Origin: Lachnospiraceae bacterium
GTDB taxonomy: Bacteria; Bacillota; Clostridia; Lachnospirales; Lachnospiraceae
Direction of reading: 5' to 3'
Assembly: GCA_009774215.1 (NCBI GenBank)
Contig: VSNH01000039.1
Span: 1-25,328 of the forward strand
DNA: 25,328 bases
Shown here: piece by piece, positions 7,164 through 15,522 of the stretch
Numbering within the stretch: position 1 is the stretch's first letter
Layout: each line of letters opens with the position of its first letter
Notes under the pieces: model-generated
Told to the model about the DNA's origin: nothing
The model's database searches: none
Seen by the model: only the letters and a program-made list of their open reading frames with translations
Translations under genes and position numbers: made by a program

Positions 7164-8780
7164 TTACAGCGGAATATTACCATGCTTCTTCTTCGGATTT
7201 TCCATCTGTTTATTCTTTAAACCGCGCAGCGCCTTAAGCAGCGCGGCTCTCGTCTCCTCAGGCTTGATGACTTCGTTGACGTAGCCCCTTGCCGCCGCCA
7301 CATAAGGGTTTAGGAATCTGTCCTCATACTCTTTCTTGCACTGGGCGCGCATGGCTTCGGGGTCAGCCGCCGCCTTGATCTTTCTCTTGAAGGCGATGTT
7401 CACCGCGCCGTCCGCTCCCATCACCGCAATCTCCGCGATGGGCCAGGCGTACACAATATCGGCTCCCATCTCCTTGGAGTTCATGGCGATATAGGCGCCG
7501 CCGTAAGCCTTTCTCATAATCAGCGAAATCTTCGGCACGGTTGCCTCCGAGTAAGCGTAAAGTATCTTCGCGCCGTGGCGGATGATGCCGTTATGCTCCT
7601 GCGCCGTACCGGGCAGGAACGCAGGCACGTCAATCAGCGTGATGAGCGGTATGTTAAAGCAGTCGCAGAAACGGATAAACCGCGCGATTTTATCGGACGC
7701 ATGGTAATCGAGGGAACCGCCCATGGAATTCGGCTGGTTCGCCACAATACCCACAACCTTGCCCTCCATACGGCACCACCCCACCACCGCATTGGTGGCG
7801 AACTCCTTCTGCACCTCGAAGAAACTTCCCTCGTCCACAATACAGTCGATCACTTCTTTCACATCATAGGCATGGCGGGAATTATCCGGCACGATATCCT
7901 GAAGCTTAGCCGCTTTTGCTTTCATGACATTGTCCTGTCTTGCGCTCTCGCCTCTGCCGAACACTCTCCCCACTCTGGAGGGAATGCTCTGCCTCTCCGG
8001 CGTATTCACCACCGGGGGCTTCTCCATCCAGTTGCTCGGCAGATAGGACAGGAGCTTTCGCACACCCATCAGGCACTCGTTCTCCGTATCGTAGGTAAAG
8101 TGGGACACGCCGCTCTTCTTCGCGTGCACCTCCGCACCGCCCAGTTCTTCCACAGAGACTTCCTCGTTGATCACAGTCTTCACCACATTCGGCCCGGTGA
8201 TGAACATCTTCGAAATATCCTTCACCATAAAGATAAAGTCACAGATGGCGGGCGCGTAGCAGGCGCCGCCGGAGCAGGGACCAAGAATCACCGCGATCTG
8301 CGGGATTACGCCGGACGCTTTCGTATGCCGCAAAAACATGCCGCTGTAGCCGCTCAGAGAAGAAATTCCCTCCTCAATCCGCGCGCCGCCGCTGTCGTTT
8401 ATACAGATCAAAGGCGCCTTCATCTCCATCGCCATATCCTGAATCCGACATATCTTAAAAGAGTGATACTCGCCGAGCGTACCGCCTATCACCGTAAAGT
8501 CCTCGCTGGCCACAAACACCTGTCTGCCGTCTATCTCACCGTAGCCCGTCACCACACCGTCGCCGGGCACACGTCTCTTGTCCAGATCAAAATCGTCAAT
8601 GCGGGACTCCAGAAACCCGTCCACCTCCACAAAAGTACCGGGATCAAGCAGTATCTCGATCCGCTCCCTGGCAGTCAGCTTCCCGCCTGCGTGCTGCTTA
8701 TCAATCCTGCTCTGTCCGCCGCCTAGTAAAGCTTTCTCTCTTCTCCTGTCCAGTTCCCTGTTTGCATCATTCCAGTTCAT
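7164..8780 (-). CDS. acyl-CoA carboxyltransferase subunit (propionyl/methylmalonyl-CoA type)
   Basis: The 538-residue protein is the carboxyltransferase subunit of a biotin-dependent acyl-CoA carboxylase or sodium-pumping methylmalonyl-CoA decarboxylase (PccB/MmdA). It moves a carboxyl group between biotin and propionyl-/methylmalonyl-CoA or acetyl-CoA. Two crotonase-fold halves are seen: ICINDSGGARIEEGISSLSG with GPCSGGACYAPAICDF (about 126-183), and PAFLPGTAQEHNGIIRHGAK with MRKAYGGAYIAMNSK (about 398-446). The C-terminus KKHGNIPL is typical of PccB. The start has GGAGG about 7 nt upstream. No biotin carboxylase, biotin carrier or membrane subunit is adjacent, so it must work with partners encoded elsewhere. 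The promoter is at 9006-9034, with a structured leader of about 220 nt. Confidence 0.92.
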   Translation of the reverse strand: MNWNDANRELDRRREKALLGGGQSRIDKQHAGGKLTARERIEILLDPGTFVEVDGFLESRIDDFDLDKRRVPGDGVVTGYGEIDGRQVFVASEDFTVIGGTLGEYHSFKICRIQDMAMEMKAPLICINDSGGARIEEGISSLSGYSGMFLRHTKASGVIPQIAVILGPCSGGACYAPAICDFIFMVKDISKMFITGPNVVKTVINEEVSVEELGGAEVHAKKSGVSHFTYDTENECLMGVRKLLSYLPSNWMEKPPVVNTPERQSIPSRVGRVFGRGESARQDNVMKAKAAKLQDIVPDNSRHAYDVKEVIDCIVDEGSFFEVQKEFATNAVVGWCRMEGKVVGIVANQPNSMGGSLDYHASDKIARFIRFCDCFNIPLITLIDVPAFLPGTAQEHNGIIRHGAKILYAYSEATVPKISLIMRKAYGGAYIAMNSKEMGADIVYAWPIAEIAVMGADGAVNIAFKRKIKAAADPEAMRAQCKKEYEDRFLNPYVAAARGYVNEVIKPEETRAALLKALRGLKNKQMENPKKKHGNIPL

Positions 8781-8798
8781 AGGGCGCCTCCATAAAAA

Positions 8799-8974
8799 TT
8801 CGGATCAGCCGACTCGAAATGGTTCGCATTTCTCGTTCGCTGTCTCCGTTCCACTCCGGTCCGCGCAAAGCAGACATCCCCCGGATGTCTTGCGCCTCGC
8901 CATAAGGTCTCGTGCACTGTCACTCATGCAAGCATGGCGACGCACCTGATCCCTTCTGTCTCCGCTGATCCGAA
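8799..8974 (-). promoter_or_regulatory. structured leader bracketed by an 11-bp inverted repeat
   Basis: TTCGGATCAGC (8799-8809) is the exact inverse of GCTGATCCGAA (8964-8974). Between them are GACATCC/GGATGTC with a 3-base loop (about 8872-8888, extended by GCGCAA/TTGCGC), GAAATG/CATTTC (about 8815-8831), and the motif GGAGACAG twice on the minus strand. It lies between the promoter and the carboxyltransferase start and has no U-run. It could be a structured regulatory RNA or an inserted palindromic repeat. I do not recognise a known riboswitch class. Confidence 0.5.
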
Positions 8975-9005
8975 AATACTTTGATTATCAAACTATCTAC
9001 GCACA

Positions 9006-9043
9006 ATTATAGGCAGAGTACCATTTCTTGTCAATACTCTGCC
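9006..9043 (-). promoter_or_regulatory. perfect consensus sigma-A promoter with flanking 9-bp inverted repeat
   Basis: On the minus strand TTGACA (9029-9034), 17 nt, TATAAT (9006-9011) matches consensus at every position. The -35 is flanked by a 9-bp inverted repeat: GGCAGAGTA upstream (9035-9043) and TACTCTGCC (9012-9020) in the spacer. The second arm abuts the -10. This looks like a repressor operator on a strong promoter driving the carboxyltransferase gene. Confidence 0.8.
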
Positions 9044-9072
9044 TGTAAAATTTTTTAACACCTCAGCCAGAG

Positions 9073-9150
9073 CGGAGAATGTCTGCTTTTGGCGTTCTCC
9101 CACGCGAAACCTAATACTTTCAAGTCAGCCTTGCTGACTTTGTCCCTGTC
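9073..9150. repeat. dispersed palindrome copy and hairpins downstream of glf
   Basis: GAGAATGTC/GGCGTTCTC with loop TGCTTTT (about 9076-9100) is a variant of the hairpin family also seen at about 15620 and 21893; G-T changes keep the stem paired. AAGTCAGC/GCTGACTT (about 9121-9139) and a GTCC/GGAC hairpin (about 9142-9163, running into the glf 3' end) follow. The cluster sits immediately after the glf stop and may end or stabilise its transcript. Confidence 0.5.
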
Positions 9151-10311
9151 CTATGACGGGACGTCTTTAGAAGTACTTTTCGCGTTATTCGCCGCCTCAA
9201 GCGCCTGCGCGATCACCTTGTCCATATCGTAATAGCGGTACTGACCCAGCCGTCCGCCAAAGATCACATGCGGCTTCGTCTTTGCCAGCGCCTCATACTG
9301 TGCCATCAGCTTCTCGTTCTTTTCGTCGTTGATGGGATAATAGGGCTCCTCCCCTTCTTTCCACAACGCCGGATATTCTCTGGTAATCACCGTGCCCGGC
9401 TGTGTCCCGAACTCGAAATGCTTGTGCTCGATCACTCTGGTGTACGGGATTTCCCGCTCCGTGTAATTCACCACCGCATTGCCCTGATAGTTGTCGCAGT
9501 CCGCAAAAAACTCTGTGTCAAACCGCAGGGATCGGTATTCCAGATGCCCCAGCTCAAAATCGAAGAACTCATCGATCATTCCCGTGTACAACACTTTATT
9601 ATAAGTATTGCCCTCACGGTCTGTCAGGCAGATACGCCCGTCCCGCTCTTCTTCCGTCACAAATTCCCGATAGGACACGCCGGTCGTCACCTCAATACCA
9701 TCCAGCATTTTCTCTACCATTATGGTATAGCCTCCCACCGGAATCCCCTGATAACGATCATTGAAATAATTGTTATCATAGGTAAAACGCAGCGGCAGCC
9801 GCTTGATGATAAAAGCCGGCAGTTCCGTGCAGTCCCTGCCCCACTGTTTCTCAGTGTAACCCTTCACCAGCTTCTCATACACATCCCTTCCCACCAGAGA
9901 AAGCGCCTGCTCCTCCAGATTTTTCGGCTCCGCAATGTGGAGATCCGCGATCTGTTCCGCAATTTTTGCTTTCGCTTCAGCCGGGGTTATCACGCCCCAC
10001 ATTTTGCTGAACGTGTTCATATTAAAGGGAAGGTTATACAGCTCGTCCTTATAACGTGCCACCGGCGAATTAACGTAATGATTAAATTCGGCAAACCGGT
10101 TTACATAATCCCATATTTTTTTTTCGGAAGTGTGAAAAATATGGGCGCCGTAGCGATGCACCTGTATGCCTTCCACTTCCTCGGTATAAATATTGCCGGC
10201 GATATGCTGCCTCCTGTCAATCAGGCGCACCCGCCGGCCCTGTCTGTACATCTCGTGGGCGAACACAGAGCCATACAGCCCTGCGCCCACAATCAAATAA
10301 TCATACTTCAT
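9151..10311 (-). CDS. glf: UDP-galactopyranose mutase
   Basis: Glf interconverts UDP-galactopyranose and UDP-galactofuranose using reduced FAD, supplying galactofuranose for surface polysaccharides or glycans. The 386 residues have the usual length. The N-terminal Rossmann motif is VGAGLYGSVFAHE (about 8-20), followed by the conserved GNIYTEEVEGIQVHRYGAHIF region (about 39-59). Later come KGYTEKQWG (about 150-158) and FGGRLGQYRYYDMDKVI near the C-terminus. The start is 2 nt after the stop of the XRE-like gene, and its GAGGAG overlaps the end of that gene, so translation is probably coupled. No galactofuranosyltransferase is adjacent; two GT2 enzymes lie just beyond on the other strand. Confidence 0.96.
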   Translation of the reverse strand: MKYDYLIVGAGLYGSVFAHEMYRQGRRVRLIDRRQHIAGNIYTEEVEGIQVHRYGAHIFHTSEKKIWDYVNRFAEFNHYVNSPVARYKDELYNLPFNMNTFSKMWGVITPAEAKAKIAEQIADLHIAEPKNLEEQALSLVGRDVYEKLVKGYTEKQWGRDCTELPAFIIKRLPLRFTYDNNYFNDRYQGIPVGGYTIMVEKMLDGIEVTTGVSYREFVTEEERDGRICLTDREGNTYNKVLYTGMIDEFFDFELGHLEYRSLRFDTEFFADCDNYQGNAVVNYTEREIPYTRVIEHKHFEFGTQPGTVITREYPALWKEGEEPYYPINDEKNEKLMAQYEALAKTKPHVIFGGRLGQYRYYDMDKVIAQALEAANNAKSTSKDVPS

Positions 10312-10313
10312 TT

Positions 10314-10655
10314 TTACTCCTCAACAGCCTTATACTTATCCAGCTGCGCATAGTCCTCCATCAGCTCAAGCGCCTTCTTGCGGCCTGTTTTATTCAGCTT
10401 CACATAATACTGCATCACACGGTTTTCCATAATCTTACCGCCAAGTAAACTCTTCTGGTTGATAGGTGTGAAATCCACGGGATTCAGATTCAGCCTGTCG
10501 CACATGCGGATCACCGTGCCGTAAGCCATACCCTCTATGCCTCTGTCCAAAGCGGTAACCAACGTAGAGTACGGTATTTCCATCTCAATCGCAAACTGCC
10601 TGACACTCTTATGCTGTTTTAAGATTTCTGCCTTCAAGATTTCTGCCTTTGTCAT
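10314..10655 (-). CDS. small XRE/Cro-type helix-turn-helix protein
   Basis: The 113-residue protein has a helix-turn-helix of the Cro/C1 type in its N-terminal two thirds (SVRQFAIEMEIPYSTLVTAL at about 17-36, then a second helical part to about 60). The C-terminal part ends GRKKALELMEDYAQLDKYKAVEE. It is probably a DNA-binding regulator. The first residues contain a tandem duplication (KAEIL KAEIL), mirrored by a 15-nt DNA repeat, so the N-terminus may vary in length. The start has AAGGAGGT 6 nt upstream. It is cotranscribed with glf (2-nt gap), an odd partner, and could autoregulate the pair. Confidence 0.75.
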   Translation of the reverse strand: MTKAEILKAEILKQHKSVRQFAIEMEIPYSTLVTALDRGIEGMAYGTVIRMCDRLNLNPVDFTPINQKSLLGGKIMENRVMQYYVKLNKTGRKKALELMEDYAQLDKYKAVEE

Positions 10656-10720
10656 AATAGACCTCCTTAATCCTGTACTTTTTCTTTATGAGAAAGGTCT
10701 TCTCCTCTCCGCTTGGAGAC

Positions 10721-10729
10721 AGTATACCA
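10721..10729 (-). promoter_or_regulatory. extended -10 promoter for the XRE-glf pair
   Basis: On the minus strand TGGTATACT gives an extended -10 (TG-N-TATACT) with no good -35. The leader is about 60 nt. It is the best promoter candidate in the 277-nt divergent region 10656-10932. Confidence 0.5.
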
Positions 10730-10805
10730 TATTTCCGCCCAAAAAGGAACCACCAACCATTATTATTAAACGGAATATCGTCATGTTTATCAGCTTTGCT
10801 CCTTC

Positions 10806-10830
10806 TTTTTTGTACTTTTTGTACAAAAAG
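10806..10830. promoter_or_regulatory. palindromic operator candidate
   Basis: CTTTTTGTACAAAAAG (10815-10830) is a perfect 16-bp palindrome, preceded by an extra direct copy of TTTTTGTAC (about 10807-10815). It lies between the XRE-glf promoter and the promoter of the divergent glycosyltransferases, so a DNA-binding protein (possibly the XRE-like product) could bind here. Confidence 0.4.
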
Positions 10831-10866
10831 CCCAATAAATCTACCCTATTCTCCCGCAAAACCGTA

Positions 10867-10895
10867 TTGTCGCCGCGGGTAGAAGGTGATAAAAT
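10867..10895 (+). promoter_or_regulatory. sigma-A promoter of the GT2-TPR genes
   Basis: TTGTCG (10867-10872), 17 nt, TAAAAT (10890-10895). The -35 matches 4 of 6 and the -10 matches 5 of 6, with ideal spacing. The start codon is about 37 nt downstream. Confidence 0.6.
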
Positions 10896-10932
10896 AAACT
10901 TAGCTTGAATAAATTACAAAAGAGGTGTTACT

Positions 10933-12000
10933 ATGTTACCCGTTTCTGTGTGCATGATTGCCAAAAACGAAGATAATCACATTGAAGAATGTCTGAAAAG
11001 ACTTCGCCCCTGCCGCTTTGAAATCATCGTGGTAGACACCGGCTCCGTAGACCGAACCGTGGAGATTGCCCATAAATACGCGGATAAAATCTTTCATTTC
11101 GCATGGTGCGAGGACTTCAGCAGCGCAAGAAATTTTTCCATTCAGCAGGCGGCAAATGACTGGGTGCTGATTATCGACTGCGACGAATATCTGGAAAATG
11201 TCAATCTCGCGCAATTAGAAGAATCTCTTGCCGGACGGCGTGAAGCCATGGGTATGATTACCCGAAACAACCCCTACACCGTGCAGGGTTCCCGCTCTAT
11301 TATGTCAGAGCGCATCGGCCGCCTCTTCAACAAGAACTACTGCCATTACGAGGGCAGCATTCATGAGCAGGTACGCACCATGCAGGGCAAGGAACCCGAT
11401 ACGTTTCCCATTCCCCTCACCTTTTATCATGAAGGCTATGTGAGTGAATCCGACAAGCGGATGCGGGCTACCAGAAATCTGGAAATGCTGCTGCACGATC
11501 TGACGCTGAAAGGTCCCAGCCCCTATATCTATTTCCAGCTGGGCCAAAACTACATATCTTTGAACGACATGGAAAAAGCCGCCCACTATTACAAGCTCGG
11601 GCTTGACCTGAATGCGGATCCCAATTCCGACTTTGTGCAGAGTATGGCGGAAACCTACGGTTACTGCCTGATGGATCTGGCCAAATACGACGCTGCCATG
11701 TCCCTGCGGGAAAAGTACGATCTGTTCTCCCACCGTGCGGATTTTGTCTACCTGATGGGTATGCTCTATCTGAAGAAGGGAGAGCCCGCCAAGGCTATCG
11801 AAGAATTTAAAAAGGCTACCACCCTCGCGGCATACTCCCGAAAGGGTGTCAACAGTTACCGCGCAAATTTTCATATCGCCGATATTTATGAGACCATGGG
11901 CGATCTGGAGCAGGCGCGCACTTATTACAAAAAATGCGGCGACTATGAACCGGCGCAGAGAAGACTGCGTGAGCTTGCCACCGCAGAGTCCGCCTCGTAA
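10933..12000 (+). CDS. family 2 glycosyltransferase with C-terminal TPR repeats (copy 1)
   Basis: The 355-residue cytoplasmic protein has an N-terminal GT2 domain (VSVCMIAKNEDNHIEECLKR at about 4-23, VVDTGSVDRTVEIA at about 34-47). A D-x-D-like nucleotide-sugar site, DCDEYLEN, follows at about 79-86. From about residue 195 come TPR-like helical repeats (YIYFQLGQNYISLNDMEKAAHYY, then MGMLYLKKGEPAKAIEEFKKA). GT2-TPR proteins transfer sugars to proteins or surface polymers; the TPR part often holds the protein acceptor. It starts MLPVSVC after GAGGTG. A paralogue follows 83 nt later on the same strand. With flagellin in the same window, flagellin glycosylation is a reasonable guess, not shown. 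Confidence 0.88.
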   Translation: MLPVSVCMIAKNEDNHIEECLKRLRPCRFEIIVVDTGSVDRTVEIAHKYADKIFHFAWCEDFSSARNFSIQQAANDWVLIIDCDEYLENVNLAQLEESLAGRREAMGMITRNNPYTVQGSRSIMSERIGRLFNKNYCHYEGSIHEQVRTMQGKEPDTFPIPLTFYHEGYVSESDKRMRATRNLEMLLHDLTLKGPSPYIYFQLGQNYISLNDMEKAAHYYKLGLDLNADPNSDFVQSMAETYGYCLMDLAKYDAAMSLREKYDLFSHRADFVYLMGMLYLKKGEPAKAIEEFKKATTLAAYSRKGVNSYRANFHIADIYETMGDLEQARTYYKKCGDYEPAQRRLRELATAESAS

Positions 12001-12083
12001 TTTCTTTTGATTCCTGCCATACCAATGCAGCGTACTGAAGCCTGTCGCTGCCGGACAGTATTTTCTGCCCAAAAGGAGAACCT

Positions 12084-13136
12084 TTGATTCCCATATCCGT
12101 ATGCATCATTGCTAAAAACGAAGAAAAACATATCGAAGAATGCCTGAAACGTCTGTCGCCCTACGGTTTCGAGATCGTGCTGACAGACTCGGGTTCCACA
12201 GACAAGACCCTGGCGATAGCTAAAGCATACACCGATCGGATTTACCACTTCGACTGGTGTAACGATTTCAGCGCCGCCAGGAATTTCTGCATACAAAAAG
12301 CCTCCCATGACTGGATACTTTCCCTCGATTGTGACGAGTATATTGAAAATCTGGACATACCGGCGCTTGAACGCTGTATGGAACAGTACCCGGATCGCAC
12401 CGGACGTATTCTCATCCGCAGCCGTTTTCTGCGCAGCGGCAGGGCTGCCTTCGAGCAGACCCGGGTAAGCCGTCTGGCTGACCGCAGGTACTTTCACTTT
12501 ACCGGGTCTGTACATGAACAGCTGGAACGCCGCGACGGCCGCACGAAAGCCATTTATGACGTTCCTGTCACAATCCTTCATGTGGGCTATGACGAGACCG
12601 AGGCGGATATGCAGGAAAAATCCCGTCGAAACATCGCTCTGCTGGAAGCACAGCTTGAAAAGGAAGGCCCCGATCCCTATCTCTATTTTCAGCTCGGGCA
12701 GAGTTACCGCCGACTGGGTGACGCGGAAAAAGCCTTTCAGAGCTTTGACGCGGGGCTCTCCATGGAGGTGGATCCCTGCCTTGACTATGTAAAAACCATG
12801 GTGGAATCTTATGGCTACACGCTTCTGGACTTAAAACACACCAAAGAGGCGCTCGGACTTGCCGAACTTTACGACGTGTTTGCGAAAAGGGCGGATTTCG
12901 TCTTTTTAATGGGGCTTATCTATATGAACAACGGGCTCTTTGACGCCGCCATTGCGGAGTTCAAAAAGGCTTCTACTATGGAAGACTTTTCCGTGGACGG
13001 AGTGAACAGCTATATGGCATATTACAATATCGGTGTGATCTACGAGTGCACGGGGCGTATCGGGGAGGCGCAGGCGTATTATCGAAAGTGTGAAGGTTAT
13101 GCGCCGGCAAAAGAACGGTTGAAGGCGCTCAGGTAA
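12084..13136 (+). CDS. family 2 glycosyltransferase with C-terminal TPR repeats (copy 2, TTG start)
   Basis: This 350-residue paralogue of the preceding gene aligns from the first residue to the last. The GT2 core is ISVCIIAKNEEKHIEECLKR (about 4-23), with LTDSGSTDKT and the DCDEYIEN metal-binding motif at about 79-86. TPR-like repeats follow (YLYFQLGQSYRRLGDAEKAF, later MGLIYMNNGLFDAAIAEFKKA). The start is TTG at 12084: no ATG fits, AAAAGGAG lies 6 nt upstream, and the paralogue's MLPVSVC aligns with MIPISVC here. A TTG start suggests lower expression than copy 1. Divergence around residues 105-125 (the acceptor side) suggests a different acceptor or sugar. The 83-nt gap has only a weak CTGTC/GACAG hairpin, so the two genes are probably cotranscribed. 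Confidence 0.88.
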   Translation: MIPISVCIIAKNEEKHIEECLKRLSPYGFEIVLTDSGSTDKTLAIAKAYTDRIYHFDWCNDFSAARNFCIQKASHDWILSLDCDEYIENLDIPALERCMEQYPDRTGRILIRSRFLRSGRAAFEQTRVSRLADRRYFHFTGSVHEQLERRDGRTKAIYDVPVTILHVGYDETEADMQEKSRRNIALLEAQLEKEGPDPYLYFQLGQSYRRLGDAEKAFQSFDAGLSMEVDPCLDYVKTMVESYGYTLLDLKHTKEALGLAELYDVFAKRADFVFLMGLIYMNNGLFDAAIAEFKKASTMEDFSVDGVNSYMAYYNIGVIYECTGRIGEAQAYYRKCEGYAPAKERLKALR

Positions 13137-13151
13137 GAAGCATAATAAATC

Positions 13152-13195
13152 AAAAAAGGTCAGATCTCATGCAAGCATGATTCCTGACCTTTTTC
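13152..13195. terminator. bidirectional intrinsic terminator
   Basis: AAAAAGGTCAG (13153-13163) and CTGACCTTTTT (13184-13194) form a perfect 11-bp stem with U-runs on both strands. It lies between the GT2 pair and the convergent glycogen phosphorylase. Confidence 0.9.
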
Positions 13196-13209
13196 GCTTT
13201 CTGACTCGC

Positions 13210-15522
13210 TTATGCGCGTAACTTCCAGATATCCCTGTTGTACTCCTCGATGGTTCTGTCGGAGGAGAAGAAGCCTGCCTTGGCAATGTTCACAAGCATC
13301 ATCTTTCTCCACTTCTTCTGATCCTCGTAATCCGCCATCATCTGATCCTTGGTTCTGATATAATCCTCCAGATCCAGAAGGGTCATGAACCAGTCTTTGT
13401 TTAACAGCTCCTTGTAAAGTCTCTCCAGATTTTCCTTATGGCCTGCTTTCAGCGCTTCCTTGCTGACGATAAAGTCTACCGCCTCCTTGATCACAGGGGA
13501 CTTCTCATAGTAATCCTTGGACACATAATCCGCCTTCTCGTAGTGCTCGATCACCGCCTCGGACTTCTCGCCAAAGATATAAATATTATCGTCGCCAACC
13601 AGCTCGTGAATCTCCACGTTCGCACCGTCGGAAGTGCCGAGTGTTACCGCGCCGTTTAACATGAACTTCATATTGCCCGTGCCGGAAGCCTCCTTGGATG
13701 CCAGTGAAATCTGCTCGGAAATGTCGCAGGCCGGAATCATCTTCTCGGCGTAAGCCACGTTGTAATTTTCCACCATAAGCACCGTCATATAAGGGCTTAC
13801 ATCGGGGTCTTTATTCACAATCTCCTGCAGCACCAGAAGCAGGTGGATGATGTCCTGTGCGATCACATAAGCCGGCGCCGCCTTAGCTCCGAAGATGAAG
13901 GTCATGGGCCTTGCAGGCTTCTTGCCGGCCTTGATCTCCAGATATTTATGGATGATATAAAGAGCATTCATCTGCTGTCTCTTGTACTCGTGCAGACGCT
14001 TACTCTGGATATCAAAGATAGAATCCGGATTCAGCGTTACGCCTTCCACTTTCTGCACATAAGCCGCCAGATCCTTCTTGCGGTTCATCTTAATCTCGGC
14101 AATGCGGTTCAGCACCGCCTCATCATCCGCAAACTCCAAAAGCTTCTCCAGATTAGCCGCATCCTTCTTATAGCCGTCCCCGATGGTCTCGGAAAGGAAG
14201 CCCGCCAACTCATGGTTGCAGGACAGAAGCCACCTTCTGAATGTGATGCCGTTCGTCTTATTGTTGAACTTCTCCGGGTAAATCTTGTAGAAAGCATTCA
14301 ACTCCGTATTCTTTAAAATCTCCGTATGGATCGCCGCCACGCCGTTCACCGAGAAGCCGTAGTGGATGTCGATATGCGCCATATGCACCCTGTCGTCCCC
14401 GTCGATGATCTGCACCTTGGGATCCTTATACTTCTTCGCCACGCGCTTATCCAGTTCTTTGATGATCGGCACAAGCTGAGGCACTACCTTTTCCAGATAT
14501 GCCAGAGGCCATTTTTCAAGCGCCTCCGCCAGAATTGTGTGGTTCGTGTAAGCGCAGGTCTTGCTCACAACCTCGATCGCCTCGTCCATCGTGAACGCCT
14601 TCTCATCCACCAGAATGCGGATCAGTTCCGGAATTACCATGGTCGGATGGGTGTCGTTGATCTGAATTACCGCATGATCGTACATGGTTCTCAGATCGTA
14701 CTGTTTCTCCTTCATCTCCTTCAAAATCAACTGTGCCGCATTGCTCACCATAAAATACTGCTGATAGATACGCAAAAGATTTCCCGCCTCGTCGGAGTCG
14801 TCGGGATAAAGGAAAAGCGTCAAATTCTTCTCGATATCTTCCTTGTCAAAGTCGATTCCCTTCTTTACCAGACTCTCGTCGATTGTCTCAATATCAAAGA
14901 GTCGCAGCTTATTCACGCCGTTGTCGTAACCTATGACATCAATGTCATAAAGTCGGGAAGTCACCTTTTTCTCACCGAACGCCACTTCAAACGTCGTGTC
15001 GGTCTTTGTCAGCCATGACTGCTCCTCGATCCAGTCGTTTTTCTCAGCCGTCTGCAGCTTATCCTTAAACTCCTGCTTAAACAGCCCGAAATGATAATTC
15101 AATCCGATACCCTCTCCGGGAAGCCCGAGGGATGCAATGGAATCAAGGAAACAGGCAGCCAGACGTCCGAGACCGCCGTTTCCGAGAGAAGGCTCCGGCT
15201 CCACCTCCTCTATCGCGGAAAGCTGTTTGCCGTTTTTCTCAAGAATCTTCTCCAGATTGTCGTAAATCCCCAGATTGATCAGGTTGTTGGACAGAAGCTT
15301 ACCGATCAGGAACTCCGCCGAGATATAATAAATCTTCTTCTCGCCCTCGATCCGTTCCGACGCTTCCATCAGCTTCTTGGAAAGCTGCAGAATGCTGTAA
15401 TACAGCTCCTCGTTACTGCAGGCGGCAATGGATTTGCCGTATCCGCTCTGTGTCTGGCTCTCCATCTCCTGCTCCAGATTCATTACCAGTACGTCTCTTT
15501 TCAGGTTACTTGCCTGTGCCAT
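13210..15522 (-). CDS. glgP: glycogen/maltodextrin phosphorylase
   Basis: GT35 phosphorylase releases glucose-1-phosphate from the non-reducing end of glycogen or maltodextrins using phosphate and pyridoxal phosphate. The 770 residues are close to the usual bacterial length. N-terminal KKIYYISAEFLIGKLLSNNL (about 62-81) and PSLGNGGLGRLAACFLDSIA (about 110-129) are family signatures. The PLP lysine is K619 in EASGTGNMKF. The start at 15522 (MAQASNLKRD) has GGGAGG 9 nt upstream; the frame is open to 15603, but that stretch overlaps a hairpin and looks non-coding. A LacI regulator lies just upstream on the same strand, and PPi-PFK is nearby, consistent with a glycogen or maltodextrin route. Confidence 0.96.
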   Translation of the reverse strand: MAQASNLKRDVLVMNLEQEMESQTQSGYGKSIAACSNEELYYSILQLSKKLMEASERIEGEKKIYYISAEFLIGKLLSNNLINLGIYDNLEKILEKNGKQLSAIEEVEPEPSLGNGGLGRLAACFLDSIASLGLPGEGIGLNYHFGLFKQEFKDKLQTAEKNDWIEEQSWLTKTDTTFEVAFGEKKVTSRLYDIDVIGYDNGVNKLRLFDIETIDESLVKKGIDFDKEDIEKNLTLFLYPDDSDEAGNLLRIYQQYFMVSNAAQLILKEMKEKQYDLRTMYDHAVIQINDTHPTMVIPELIRILVDEKAFTMDEAIEVVSKTCAYTNHTILAEALEKWPLAYLEKVVPQLVPIIKELDKRVAKKYKDPKVQIIDGDDRVHMAHIDIHYGFSVNGVAAIHTEILKNTELNAFYKIYPEKFNNKTNGITFRRWLLSCNHELAGFLSETIGDGYKKDAANLEKLLEFADDEAVLNRIAEIKMNRKKDLAAYVQKVEGVTLNPDSIFDIQSKRLHEYKRQQMNALYIIHKYLEIKAGKKPARPMTFIFGAKAAPAYVIAQDIIHLLLVLQEIVNKDPDVSPYMTVLMVENYNVAYAEKMIPACDISEQISLASKEASGTGNMKFMLNGAVTLGTSDGANVEIHELVGDDNIYIFGEKSEAVIEHYEKADYVSKDYYEKSPVIKEAVDFIVSKEALKAGHKENLERLYKELLNKDWFMTLLDLEDYIRTKDQMMADYEDQKKWRKMMLVNIAKAGFFSSDRTIEEYNRDIWKLRA

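Noticed and set aside
7575..8726. 383-codon open frame on the plus strand inside the carboxyltransferase gene
   Set aside because: It is the antisense of a recognised gene, rich in His/Arg, with no family resemblance or ribosome-binding site. Similar antisense frames occur under AraC (4243-5103), glf (9268-10353) and pfk (19151-19993).
8799..8974. A second yybP-ykoY riboswitch, suggested by ACGAGACC on the minus strand
   Set aside because: The GGGGAGTAG and ACATAC elements are missing and no terminator platform follows.
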